DNA of 64,000 nucleotides from Anaerolineales bacterium. Its GTDB lineage: Bacteria > Chloroflexota > Anaerolineae > 4572-78 > J111. Under the pieces are notes generated by a model that did no database searches, was not told the DNA's origin, and saw only the letters and a list, made by a program, of their open reading frames with translations. The first letter of the stretch is position 1. Every line of letters starts with the position of its first letter. Of the stretch, positions 29,753 through 37,709 are shown in pieces. Location: NCBI GenBank assembly GCA_015075185.1, contig JABTUW010000005.1:248001-312000 (forward strand). Reading direction: 5' to 3'. The position numbers were made by a program, and so were the translations under genes.

Positions 29753-29955
29753 TCATTCTTGGTGGTGTACCGTAGTTCGTGATGTTCCCTCTTTCCCCCC
29801 TATTTGCTTTTTTATTTGCGTAATTAGAACATTTGTGCTATAGTCTTTATATTGCTGCACCGTTACCTCTCTGTATAAATGTCAATCACTCCTTAAATAA
29901 CCCCAATCAAAATACTTTTTATAAAGATTTCTGCTGTATTTCTTTATAAAAACAC

Positions 29956-29986
29956 TTGACTTAGAGTCGACTCCAAGTGGTATACT
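29956..29986 (+). promoter_or_regulatory. MerR-type promoter with 19-bp spacer and operator
   Basis: TTGACT (29956-29961) and TATACT (29981-29986) are separated by 19 bp, the stretched spacing that MerR proteins correct. The near-palindrome CTTAGAGTCGACTCCAAG (29960-29977) fills the spacer. It resembles the CTTAGAGT..ACTCTAAG sites of the NmlR/AdhR group. Confidence 0.85.
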
Positions 29987-30004
29987 ATCTTTGGAGGTGA
30001 AATT

Positions 30005-30391
30005 ATGAAGATCATGGAAGTAAGTGAGCAATCTGGTATTTCGTCCGATACACTGCGCTACTATGAACGTATTGGACTCATCCCGCCTGTAAATCGAAAT
30101 GGAAGCGGTATCAGAGATTACAGCGACATTGATCTGAAGCGGGTTGAATTTGTTAAGTGTATGAGGAACGCGGGGCTGCCCATTGAAGTGCTGCTTGAGT
30201 ATTTCAAACTGAGTGAGCAAGGCGACCAGACCATTGAAGCCAGAAAAGAAATTTTGAAAGAGCAGCGGAAGCTGCTTGCGGCCAGAGTTGCAGAAATGCA
30301 AAAAACTCTGGACCTGTTGGACTACAAAATCCATATGTATGAAAACGCTATTTTGGAACAAGAGAGAGAGATAATCCAGACAAAAAACTAA
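30005..30391 (+). CDS. MerR-family transcriptional regulator (NmlR/AdhR-like)
   Basis: 128 aa. Winged HTH MKIMEVSEQSGISSDTLRYY followed by ERIGLIPPVNRN, then a long coiled-coil dimerisation helix (about residues 80-120). There is no C-terminal metal-binding Cys, which fits the aldehyde/electrophile-sensing NmlR/AdhR subgroup. GGAGGTGA lies 4 nt before the ATG. It probably autoregulates through the 19-bp-spacer promoter and may control the aldo/keto reductase gene downstream. Confidence 0.92.
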   Translation: MKIMEVSEQSGISSDTLRYYERIGLIPPVNRNGSGIRDYSDIDLKRVEFVKCMRNAGLPIEVLLEYFKLSEQGDQTIEARKEILKEQRKLLAARVAEMQKTLDLLDYKIHMYENAILEQEREIIQTKN

Positions 30392-30516
30392 AAATATGAT
30401 CACATACAATTTTTCGATGACGGAGTAACGCTTTTCGTAACGATTCAAAGACGCTTCCGGGTTAAACTGTTATCAGTTTTGGACTCAATTAAATTCTTTG
30501 GAGATTTTTTTTAACA

Positions 30517-30750
30517 ATGACGACTAAAAGTATTTGCACAACTGACACGTTTTGCACTGATCAAATTTGCAGACAAACAAACGCCAATCAAAAAAGTGAA
30601 GGTCCTTTTTGGGCTGGTTTGAGACAACTGGCCGGAACCCTTGGCGATTATGCCGTTGAAATTTATCGCTACAATAACGACCCGGAACCGGTTTTCTCAA
30701 ACGGCGGAACCCGCGTACTTATCAGACCGGATCGGATTGATTTGGTATAG
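30517..30750 (+). CDS. Small hypothetical protein
   Basis: 77 aa, family not recognised. The N-terminal third is Cys- and Thr-containing and low in order; the rest includes GPFWAGLRQLAGTLGDYAVE and a basic end. GGAG lies 13 nt before the ATG, which is weak. It fills part of the 426-bp gap between the MerR and aldo/keto reductase genes, which also has a small palindrome AAACTGTTATCAGTTT at 30464-30479. It could be a truncated or spurious ORF. Confidence 0.35.
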   Translation: MTTKSICTTDTFCTDQICRQTNANQKSEGPFWAGLRQLAGTLGDYAVEIYRYNNDPEPVFSNGGTRVLIRPDRIDLV

Positions 30751-30817
30751 CCGGGGACGGGTTTTTACGGATCAGTAGATTTTAAAAACCAATTTGACTC
30801 AAGGACAGGAGTTAAAA

Positions 30818-31816
30818 ATGCAAAGACGCACACTTGGAAAGAGCCGACTGGAAGTTTCAGCCCTTGGGCTCGGTTGCATGAGAATGAGCCATGATGAAAG
30901 CCCGATTCCCGACAAGCAGGAGATGATCGCTTTTCTTCACGCGGCAGTTGACCGTGGCATCACCTTCTTTGATACGGCAGAAGTGTACGGTCCCTTCACC
31001 AACGAAGAACTGGTGGGTGAAGCCCTTGAGCCGTTTCGCGGGCAGGTGGTGATTGCCACCAAGTTCGGATTCAAACACGATCCCGACAAGGGGTCGAGTC
31101 CTACGGTTGGCCTAGATAGCCGGCCGGAGCAAATCAAGCGGGTTGCCGAGACCTCACTCAAGCGCCTCCGGGTGGAGGCCATTGACCTGTTTTACCAGCA
31201 TCGGGTTGACCCGGACGTGCCCATCGAAGACGTGGCGGGAGCAGTGAAGGACCTGATTCAGCAGGGCAAGGTGATGCACTTCGGCCTTTCTGAGGCAGGA
31301 GCACAGACGATTCGACGCGCCCACACGATCCAGCCGGTCACGGCCGTTCAGAGCGAATACTCGCTGTGGTGGAGAGATGCTGAAACGGAAGTGCTGCCTG
31401 CATGCGAGGAACTCGGCATCGGCTTCGTGCCATTCAGCCCTCTGGGCAGGGGCTATCTCACGGGAAAGATTGACGAAACCACGACCTTCGCCAGTGCTGA
31501 TATCCGCAGCCGCCTCCCTCGGTATACGCCGGAGGCGCGGAAAGCAAACCGGGCGGTCATTGATCTGCTTGCCAGGATCGGGGAACAGAAGGGAGCGACA
31601 CCGGCGCAGATCGCGCTTGCCTGGCTGTTGGCGCAGAAGCCGTGGATTGTTCCCATTCCGGGTAGCCGCAAACTTGAACGCCTGGACGAGAACATCAGCG
31701 CGATTGCCGTTGAACTCACGCCTGACGATCTGCGGGAGATCGAAAATGCCTTGTCAAAGATAACGATACAAGGAGACCGGTATCCCCAAGAGCTGAAGCA
31801 GATGACCGGTCGCTGA
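30818..31816 (+). CDS. Aldo/keto reductase
   Basis: 332 aa TIM-barrel oxidoreductase. Catalytic tetrad context: Asp and Tyr in FFDTAEVYG, Lys in ATKFGF, His in FYQHRVD; the NADPH site is near the C-terminus (PIPGSRKLERLDENI). It resembles the YajO/AKR13-type aldehyde reductases. GGAG precedes the ATG at 30818. MerR regulators of the NmlR/AdhR group commonly control such genes, supporting an aldehyde-detoxification role (inference). Confidence 0.93.
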   Translation: MQRRTLGKSRLEVSALGLGCMRMSHDESPIPDKQEMIAFLHAAVDRGITFFDTAEVYGPFTNEELVGEALEPFRGQVVIATKFGFKHDPDKGSSPTVGLDSRPEQIKRVAETSLKRLRVEAIDLFYQHRVDPDVPIEDVAGAVKDLIQQGKVMHFGLSEAGAQTIRRAHTIQPVTAVQSEYSLWWRDAETEVLPACEELGIGFVPFSPLGRGYLTGKIDETTTFASADIRSRLPRYTPEARKANRAVIDLLARIGEQKGATPAQIALAWLLAQKPWIVPIPGSRKLERLDENISAIAVELTPDDLREIENALSKITIQGDRYPQELKQMTGR

Positions 31817-31899
31817 GTAGTAAAAAACGTATTTTCTGGTTGCGTCGTTGTCGTTGGGGAAAGGTCGTTAGCTGCAGCTCAATTGGCGGTGCATCGAAT

Positions 31900-32460
31900 C
31901 AAACAGCGGTTGGCCTGAATCCTGACATTGTCTTGCATAAATTCCCCCACCAGCTCAGCGGCGGGCAGCTTCAACGCCTGCTGATCGCCCGCGCCCTGCT
32001 ACTGGACATCAAGTTTTTGGTGGCCGATGAAATCATCAGCATGCTCGACGCCTCCACCCGGATTGACGTGCCCAACCTGCTGGCCGACCTCAAAACCCGC
32101 GGCCTGTCCATCCTTTTTATCACCCATGACCTCTCGCTGGGCTACTACATCAGCGAAAAATCGGTCATCCTTTACCGGGGCTGTGTGGCAGAGGCGGGTT
32201 CGACCGAGAAAATATACGCCCAGCCGCTCCATCCCTACACCCAAATGCTCATGGCGGCGGTGCCGCGCCTGGATAAGAAATGGGAAGAGGTGGAGGTGGA
32301 GCTGAAAACAAAACCGGCCGAGGCCGGCGGCTGCGTCTACTACGCCCGCTGCCCCCTGGCCGACAAAGCGCTGGGGTGTGACAAACAGAGGCCGCCGCTG
32401 TTAGAGATTGAACCTGATCATGCGGTCGCCTGTTTTCACTATACCGAGGAACGGAGTTAG
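31900..32460 (+). pseudogene. N-terminally deleted oligosaccharide/oligopeptide ABC ATPase (DppF-type)
   Basis: The frame is open from 31840, but similarity to DppF-type ATPases begins only at VGLNPDIVLHKFPHQLSGGQ. The signature (LSGGQLQRLLIARALLL), a Walker B (LVADEIISMLDAS), the H-loop (FITHDLSLG) and the C-terminal Cys domain are present; Walker A and the Q-loop are missing. The product could not bind ATP normally. It directly precedes the GH1 gene, so a second sugar importer probably once stood here. The first 20 codons or so are unrelated sequence. Confidence 0.8.
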
Positions 32461-32462
32461 CC

Positions 32463-33836
32463 ATGAGTTTACGACAATTTCCCACGGGCTTCCTGTGGGG
32501 AGCGGCCACGGCGGCCTACCAGATCGAAGGGGCCTGGAACGAAGACGGCAAGGGCGAGAGCGTCTGGGATCGTTTTGCCCACAGCCCTTATAAAATCTTG
32601 AACGGCGATACCGGCGATGTCGCCTGCGACCACTACCACCGTATGCCGGAAGACGTGGCCCTGATGAAAGAACTGGGCCTGAAAAGCTACCGCTTTTCGA
32701 TTGCCTGGCCGCGGGTACTGCCGGAGGGACGCGCCCCTTCGACAGGCTCAGGACGCGGAGCCATCAACGAGAAGGGGCTGGATTTTTACGAGCGGCTGGT
32801 GGACCGGCTGCTGGCGGCGGGAATTACGCCCAATGCCACCCTCAACCATTGGGATTTTCCCCAGGCGCTGCAAGACCAGGGCGGCTGGCCCAACCGCGAC
32901 AGCATCGCCTGGTTTGCCGACTACGCCCGCCTGATGTTTGACCGGCTGGGCGACCGGGTGGCCACCTGGGCCACCCATAATGAACCGTGGGTGGTTGCTT
33001 TTATGGGCCACGCCTGGGGAGTTTTTGCGCCCGGCCTGGCCGATTACTCCCAGGCTTTCCAGACGGCGCACCATTTGCTGCTGGCCCACGGCCAGGCGGT
33101 CCAGGTTTTCCGGGCGGGAGGTTACACCGGTGAAATCGGCATTGTTTTGAACCTGGGCCACCACATTCCCCTGAGCGACGGCGAGGCCGACCGCGCGGCA
33201 TGCCGGCGGGCCGACGCGGGAACTAACACCTGGTTTCTCGACCCGCTGTTCAAGGGCCGCTACCCGGAAGAGTTGTTCGCGTGGATCGGACCGCATGCGC
33301 CCCCTATTCAAGCCGGCGACCTGGCTTTAATCAACCAGCCCTTTGATTTTCTGGGCATCAATTACTACATGACTCACGGGGTGCGCTTCTCGCATGAGGG
33401 CGGTTTGTTGAAAACGGCGGCGGAGCAGGTTTCCGCCCCAACCTGGGGCCAGACGGCGATGGGCTGGGGGATCAACCCGCCCGGATTAACCGCGCTTTTG
33501 CTGCGGCTTAAAGAGGAGTACGGCAATCCCAAAGTCTATGTCGCCGAGAACGGCTGCGCCCTGGAAGATGTCCCTGATGAGAACGGCTTTGTGGCCGATG
33601 TAGGGCGCATCAACTTTTTGCGCGCCCACTTCCTGGCCGCCCACGAGGCCATCCGGGCCGGGGCCAATTTACAGGGCTACTACGTTTGGAGCCTGCTGGA
33701 CAATTTTGAGTGGGCGCACGGCAACGATCAGCGTTTTGGCCTGGTCCGGGTTGATTACGCCACCGGCCAGCGCACCCCCAAGCAAAGCGCCCACTGGTTC
33801 CGGGAGGTCATAGCCCAGAATGGGGTCCAGGAGTAG
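32463..33836 (+). CDS. Beta-glucosidase, glycoside hydrolase family 1
   Basis: 457 aa, cytoplasmic. N-terminal GH1 signature FLWGAATAAYQIEGAWNEDG, acid/base Glu174 in THNEPW, nucleophile Glu362 in YVAENGCALED, and the C-terminal aglycone motif VWSLLDNFEWAHG. GGAG precedes the ATG. Residues 91-98 (APSTGSGR) are an extra in-frame segment coded by a 24-nt insertion that matches the dispersed CTTCGACAGGCTCAG repeat; the family normally continues directly from LPEGR to GAINEKG. The usual TLNEPW is THNEPW here. Confidence 0.95.
   Translation: MSLRQFPTGFLWGAATAAYQIEGAWNEDGKGESVWDRFAHSPYKILNGDTGDVACDHYHRMPEDVALMKELGLKSYRFSIAWPRVLPEGRAPSTGSGRGAINEKGLDFYERLVDRLLAAGITPNATLNHWDFPQALQDQGGWPNRDSIAWFADYARLMFDRLGDRVATWATHNEPWVVAFMGHAWGVFAPGLADYSQAFQTAHHLLLAHGQAVQVFRAGGYTGEIGIVLNLGHHIPLSDGEADRAACRRADAGTNTWFLDPLFKGRYPEELFAWIGPHAPPIQAGDLALINQPFDFLGINYYMTHGVRFSHEGGLLKTAAEQVSAPTWGQTAMGWGINPPGLTALLLRLKEEYGNPKVYVAENGCALEDVPDENGFVADVGRINFLRAHFLAAHEAIRAGANLQGYYVWSLLDNFEWAHGNDQRFGLVRVDYATGQRTPKQSAHWFREVIAQNGVQE
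32727..32757. repeat. Short repeat inserted in-frame in the GH1 gene
   Basis: The 24-nt insertion contains CCCCTTCGACAGGCTCA flanked by two copies of GGACGCG (32727-32733 and 32751-32757), which look like a 7-bp target duplication. The core word also appears in the intergenic repeat near 6284. Confidence 0.6.
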
Positions 33837-34121
33837 GTTATAGAAATCTGACTTTGACTTAATTTTTCCCTCACCCCCTGTTCAGCCAACCTGATTTCGG
33901 TTATAATGGGGCTAAGGGTCCGGCTTAAACTGACCCCCACCGCAGCCTGGACAACCCTTCAATCTCCAAACCAGCCTGCGCCCAGGCTTAGTTCAACGGG
34001 GCTTATGCGGCGGCTCTCTCCCCTTTCAGTGATGGCCTTGAGCCTGAGGTGTCAGCGGTCATTCAATCCTCTACGCCTGAGTCGCGCCACATGAACCCCT
34101 TAATACGTCAGCCCGCTCATT
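33837..34121. other. Intergenic stretch without a recognisable gene
   Basis: No convincing ORF. It contains a TATAAT at 33902-33907 without a good -35 box and a small AGCCTG/CAGGCT inverted repeat near 33975. It marks the change from the GC-rich glycoside locus to the AT-rich island. Confidence 0.5.
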
Positions 34122-34135
34122 ATTACAGTTGTAGT
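34122..34135. promoter_or_regulatory. BlaI/CopY-like operator, distal copy
   Basis: ATTACAGTTGTAGT, a TACAnnTGTA pseudo-palindrome. Twelve of its bases (34124-34135) are the exact reverse complement of 34258-34269 in the proximal site. Confidence 0.5.
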
Positions 34136-34232
34136 CATGGATCTCCACTTCTTTAGCATGTTAAATTGGCTCTAAAGTGAGGCATCAACTTGCAAAACGC
34201 TTGGATTTGGAGTTGAATTATTCAGAAAAACC

Positions 34233-34261
34233 TTGACAATTACAGCCCTGAAGGCTAACTA
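34233..34261 (+). promoter_or_regulatory. Promoter of the AT-rich island
   Basis: A consensus TTGACA (34233-34238), a 17-bp spacer and a weak -10 TAACTA (34256-34261). The proximal operator overlaps the -10 box. Confidence 0.5.
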
Positions 34262-34271
34262 CAACTGTAGT
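34258..34271. promoter_or_regulatory. BlaI/CopY-like operator, proximal copy
   Basis: ACTACAACTGTAGT, a perfect dyad (ACTACA/TGTAGT) matching the TACAnnTGTA core recognised by BlaI/MecI/CopY-family repressors. It covers the -10 region of the promoter. Confidence 0.55.
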
Positions 34272-34332
34272 ATCATCGCCAATTACAGCGGTCAGTAAGT
34301 TCGCAACCATTTCACTAAAAGGAGAAACGAAA

Positions 34333-34725
34333 ATGGACTTCCTACGCAATCTCTTCGGCAAGAAACAGCCAGTGACCAAATCAAGTGGTAATGAACCCTC
34401 TCAACCGACAGCAGTGCCAAGTAGTGGTCAACCATCCTCCGGCATCGCTCAACCCGCTCCGCTGAAGGACAGCAAGAAAATACAAACGGTTGGAGGAGAT
34501 GAGTTATTCAAGATTTGCACCGAAATCTTGCTAAGGCTACAACTCACGTATGTGGAAGGGATTGATGAAACGTCTGATTTAGCAAGGTACTTGATGGAAG
34601 ATAAAAATTTCTCGGAGAAATTGGCTACTGGAATTGCAACTGCCACTTTTAAAGCGTACAAAATAAGTGGGGGAAATACGGATAAGTATTTTCCGCTATG
34701 TATAGAATACTTCAAGAAGATGTGA
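34333..34725 (+). CDS. Hypothetical protein with FLRNLFGKK N-terminus
   Basis: 130 aa, family not recognised. It begins MDFLRNLFGKKQP, a short basic amphipathic helix of the kind that can attach to membranes, followed by a Ser/Pro/Gln-rich linker (about residues 12-48) and a helical C-terminal domain (VGGDELFKICTEILLRLQ onwards). AAAAGGAG precedes the ATG. The same FLRNLFGKK motif occurs inside the gene at 37710 (from 38538), so the two share a module. It is the first gene behind the operator-controlled promoter and is cut off from the FHA gene by an IS element. Confidence 0.65.
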   Translation: MDFLRNLFGKKQPVTKSSGNEPSQPTAVPSSGQPSSGIAQPAPLKDSKKIQTVGGDELFKICTEILLRLQLTYVEGIDETSDLARYLMEDKNFSEKLATGIATATFKAYKISGGNTDKYFPLCIEYFKKM

Positions 34726-34750
34726 GGTACTGTTGTTCCAACAAATAGAC

Positions 34751-35784
34751 GTGTTGCGAAATAAGGATAAAACGATAGGCCAGGAAAAATCATGTCATTG
34801 ACCAATTAAGCCGGGAGGAGGTGATAATTCCACAGGCCACAAGCGATTAACATAAATTTGTCAGCCAAAACAATCCCTTTGTTGCGATAAGGGTCGGTCA
34901 GGCAACGGAAACGCTTAACCCCAGCAATAGCGTGTTCAATACAAATGCGCAGGGCACTAATGATCCGGTTTTCGGCCTTTTGCTGTGGGGTCAAAGGGTG
35001 ATTTTTACTACTTTTGTGGGGGATCATCACCCCTAGGTGGGAAAAATCTTTGACGATGCCCAAAAAGCCCAAATCTACCCAGACACCGACATCGCCTGGA
35101 ATGACCTCCCCTAAACCCGATTGCTTGAACCGAAAGTAATCTTGCCGAGCGCCTGGTTTCGTCTGGGTCAGACATAAAATGCGCTTGTGATCATCGCTCA
35201 CAATGAGGTTTTTGAGGGTATGGTCTTTGTGTTTGCCCGAATAGTGTTCCTGTTGTGCTTTGGCCTGGCGAGGTCGTTGGATCGGTCGTTCCGTGCCATC
35301 AACGAAAACATCTTTGATCGCGGGAAAACGCTGGATGAATTCTTCAAGGGAACTAATACGCCGTTCAGGCAGGACGAGTTGCCAACCTAACCCAACCTCC
35401 AACACGGCTAACAAGGCTTTGACCCAGCGTTGGGTTTGCGAGCGGTCCACGTCATACAATAAACCGGCCAAATCAAAGGTCGGATAACATTTCAAGTACA
35501 ACAGAATGAAGAATAACTTGTCGGTGGGGCTCTTTAAGGTATGCCGACGCCCGCCCCCGATGGCTCGTTTCCGTTCTTTCTTGGCCTTTACCTGACCCTT
35601 CTGCAAGGCGGCGGTGAATATTGGCAGCAAGCCCTCAAACTCCGCCACCGTCATACCAGTTAGGGCTTTCATCAAGCGGTCAGAGCGTAAGGCACGATTG
35701 ATATTCAGCATCGGTTTTACCTGTGGATCCCTTATTTTTCTGATTTCTGGTTGACCATACCCTTTTTTCGTTATTTCGCAACAC
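34751..35784 (-). mobile_element. IS5-type insertion sequence (about 1034 bp)
   Basis: Perfect 14-bp terminal inverted repeats (34751-34764 and 35771-35784, GTGTTGCGAAATAA), with partial identity continuing inward and a few bases outward. It contains one transposase gene. A clear target duplication was not found; TA at each side is possible. It lies between the small gene at 34333 and the FHA gene, whose start codon is only 30 bp from the right end. Confidence 0.85.
34806..35708 (-). CDS. IS5-family transposase (DDE_Tnp_4 type)
   Basis: About 300 aa from Met at 35708; the frame is open to 35786, but that start lies in the inverted repeat. N-terminal HTH_Tnp_4-like helical domain (LKSPTDKLFFILLYLKCYPT), then the DDE domain with first Asp in VFVDGTERPIQRP, second Asp in VWVDLGFLGI and the Glu region in CIEHAIAGVKRFR. 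The frame looks complete and the element has intact ends, so it may still be mobile. Confidence 0.9.
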   Translation of the reverse strand: MNINRALRSDRLMKALTGMTVAEFEGLLPIFTAALQKGQVKAKKERKRAIGGGRRHTLKSPTDKLFFILLYLKCYPTFDLAGLLYDVDRSQTQRWVKALLAVLEVGLGWQLVLPERRISSLEEFIQRFPAIKDVFVDGTERPIQRPRQAKAQQEHYSGKHKDHTLKNLIVSDDHKRILCLTQTKPGARQDYFRFKQSGLGEVIPGDVGVWVDLGFLGIVKDFSHLGVMIPHKSSKNHPLTPQQKAENRIISALRICIEHAIAGVKRFRCLTDPYRNKGIVLADKFMLIACGLWNYHLLPA

Positions 35785-35813
35785 ATCTAATACAGAAATG
35801 AGAAATCTTGCCT

Positions 35814-36425
35814 ATGTTACGTCAAGATGATGTAAAAAAACTCCTGGTCAATCATAACCGTCGTTTGCAAAAACTTAAAGAACAACAAGCATTACAAGGT
35901 ATATCAGTTGATCCCAAAATTCTCATTGAGATTGAAGATATCGAAGCAGAAATCGAGGAATTGCAGCAGGAGTTAAAGGAATTAGAGAATCATGAAGTTG
36001 GCAAAGAACCAAGAAGAGTTCCTCGCACATCTACTGAAAAAAAACGAACCACTAGCCGCATTCGGCTAATACATGTAACCTCAACAGGTCAACATTCCTT
36101 GATTGAAAGCAATGATCGATTGATTGCCATTGGCCGTGCCTCAAAAAATCATGTGCAAATCCCAGAACAAGAAGTTTCGTGGGAACACGGTCAAATCATT
36201 TTGATGCAGGGGAGTTATTACTATTGTCATTTGAGTAAAAGTAACCCTTCCATTTTGCGCCGTAGGGGAGAGGAATACTTACTTCGAGCAGGAGGGAAAG
36301 AAGAAATTTTACTGCAAAATCAGGATCGTTTGACCATAGGAAATACAACTTTCATTATTGAATTCGATTTGATAAATGAAGATACGGGGTATACAACAAC
36401 AGCGAAAAAACATGAGGATACTTGA
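35814..36425 (+). CDS. FHA-domain protein with N-terminal coiled coil
   Basis: 203 aa. Residues 1-60 form a charged coiled-coil module (NHNRRLQKLKEQQALQGIS and ILIEIEDIEAEIEELQQEL) of a kind I recall at the N-termini of many multidomain signalling and NTPase proteins in Chloroflexota and cyanobacteria. A basic linker leads to an FHA domain (about 83-190) with Arg108 in AIGRASKNHV, Ser122 and His125 in VSWEHGQI, the phosphothreonine-binding positions. ATG at 35814; a TTG two codons earlier is less likely. The IS ends 30 bp upstream and has probably replaced the native leader. It likely binds phosphoproteins made by the kinase that follows. Confidence 0.85.
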   Translation: MLRQDDVKKLLVNHNRRLQKLKEQQALQGISVDPKILIEIEDIEAEIEELQQELKELENHEVGKEPRRVPRTSTEKKRTTSRIRLIHVTSTGQHSLIESNDRLIAIGRASKNHVQIPEQEVSWEHGQIILMQGSYYYCHLSKSNPSILRRRGEEYLLRAGGKEEILLQNQDRLTIGNTTFIIEFDLINEDTGYTTTAKKHEDT

Positions 36426-36427
36426 CC

Positions 36428-37681
36428 ATGAGTGATGAATATGTACCAACCGAGCAGCAAAATTTAGACAGGTGGAATGTATCAGAATCGGCTAAATATC
36501 TCGACGGAATCCCGCAATTAGGACAAAGATTTTTAGATCGATATGAAGTCTTTGGCATCAACAACAAAGGTGGTTTTGGCTTTGTATTTTTTGTGATTGA
36601 TGTAAAAACAGATCAGAAATATGCGGTTAAGTCTATTAAGCCAGAATTTACAGATTCTTTTCTTGATGTGGAACAGTTTAAAAGTGAGATAGATACATGG
36701 ATTAGCTTAGAACCTCATCCTAATATAGCGAAGGCGTATTTCGTTGAAGTCATTGAAAGACGACCATATCTCTTTATGGAGTATGTATCCGGAGGTGTAC
36801 TGCGTGATTTCATCGGTAATCTAACTAACCGTCAAGCCGTTAATTTGGCTTATCAGGTTTGCTTAGGCATGGAATTTCTCAATCGAAAACAAAGCAAAAT
36901 AGTCCATGGGGATCTAAAACCCGAAAATATCCTGGTTACACCACAAGGTATACCTAAATTGACAGATTTTGGTTTGGCTAAACCTTTCATCTTCGATGAA
37001 GGGCAAGTTCCTCGTCAGTTATTGGGCTCTCTTCCTTATATGTCTCCTGAGCACCTTGGTCGCGGAATTTTGGATATAGGTAGTGAGTTGCTTGATAGTG
37101 AGAGATTAGATGAACGATCAGATATATTCTCTTTTGGGATTTTGTTTTATGAGATGTTGGAGGGACGACTGCCTTATCCATTCAATACGCAACACTTAAA
37201 ATCATCAGAACAATGGCGCGATCAATTAAACAAGTTCTATAGTGATATGGACCCATCAGACTTTCGAGCAGATCATCATTGGTCATCACCTTGGCTTGGT
37301 ATTCAGGGAACTTTTCAAAATATTGTGTTAGGCTGTATTTTGCCTTATCGTAGGAACCGATGGCGAAGCTTTGAAATATTACGTCAAGAGTTTGAATTTC
37401 AATTTCCTAACATGATTGATCGCGATACAAATGAAAATGAAGGAGCTGATCTACACCAAAAAGCTTTGTCATTATATAGAATTGGGAATTTGAGTAAAGC
37501 ACTTCAGATGTTTAATCAAGTACTGAAAAAGAACCCACACGTTGCCGAATTATGGCGAGATGCTGCGATTGTGTTGGTAGATGCCGAGATGCTACCAACA
37601 GCTAAAGAATTTGTAGCTCGCGCCAGAAAGTTAGATCCAAATATAGATATTAGCGATCCAAAGCTGGGGCGTCTAACTTGA
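36428..37681 (+). CDS. Serine/threonine protein kinase with C-terminal TPRs
   Basis: 417 aa. Kinase domain about residues 40-345: glycine loop GINNKGGFGFVFFV, Lys68 in YAVKSIKP, catalytic Asp162 in VHGDLKPENIL, DFG at Asp180, and the APE-equivalent YMSPEHLG. The HRD Arg is replaced by Gly (HGD), so it is a non-RD kinase. The C-terminal 60 residues are TPR-like (ALSLYRIGNLSKALQMFNQV). There is no transmembrane segment or sensor domain. The ATG lies 2 nt after the FHA stop codon, so the two are coupled; the FHA protein is the obvious partner. Confidence 0.93.
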   Translation: MSDEYVPTEQQNLDRWNVSESAKYLDGIPQLGQRFLDRYEVFGINNKGGFGFVFFVIDVKTDQKYAVKSIKPEFTDSFLDVEQFKSEIDTWISLEPHPNIAKAYFVEVIERRPYLFMEYVSGGVLRDFIGNLTNRQAVNLAYQVCLGMEFLNRKQSKIVHGDLKPENILVTPQGIPKLTDFGLAKPFIFDEGQVPRQLLGSLPYMSPEHLGRGILDIGSELLDSERLDERSDIFSFGILFYEMLEGRLPYPFNTQHLKSSEQWRDQLNKFYSDMDPSDFRADHHWSSPWLGIQGTFQNIVLGCILPYRRNRWRSFEILRQEFEFQFPNMIDRDTNENEGADLHQKALSLYRIGNLSKALQMFNQVLKKNPHVAELWRDAAIVLVDAEMLPTAKEFVARARKLDPNIDISDPKLGRLT

Positions 37682-37709
37682 TGAATCAACTAAATTAGCA
37701 GGAGGATAT

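Noticed and set aside
35708..35786. Transposase start at 35786
   Set aside because: That ATG reads through the terminal inverted repeat; a later Met fits the family better.
34741..35792. A target-site duplication for the IS5-type element
   Set aside because: Bases beside the two ends do not form a clear duplication; only a TA match is possible, which is not convincing.
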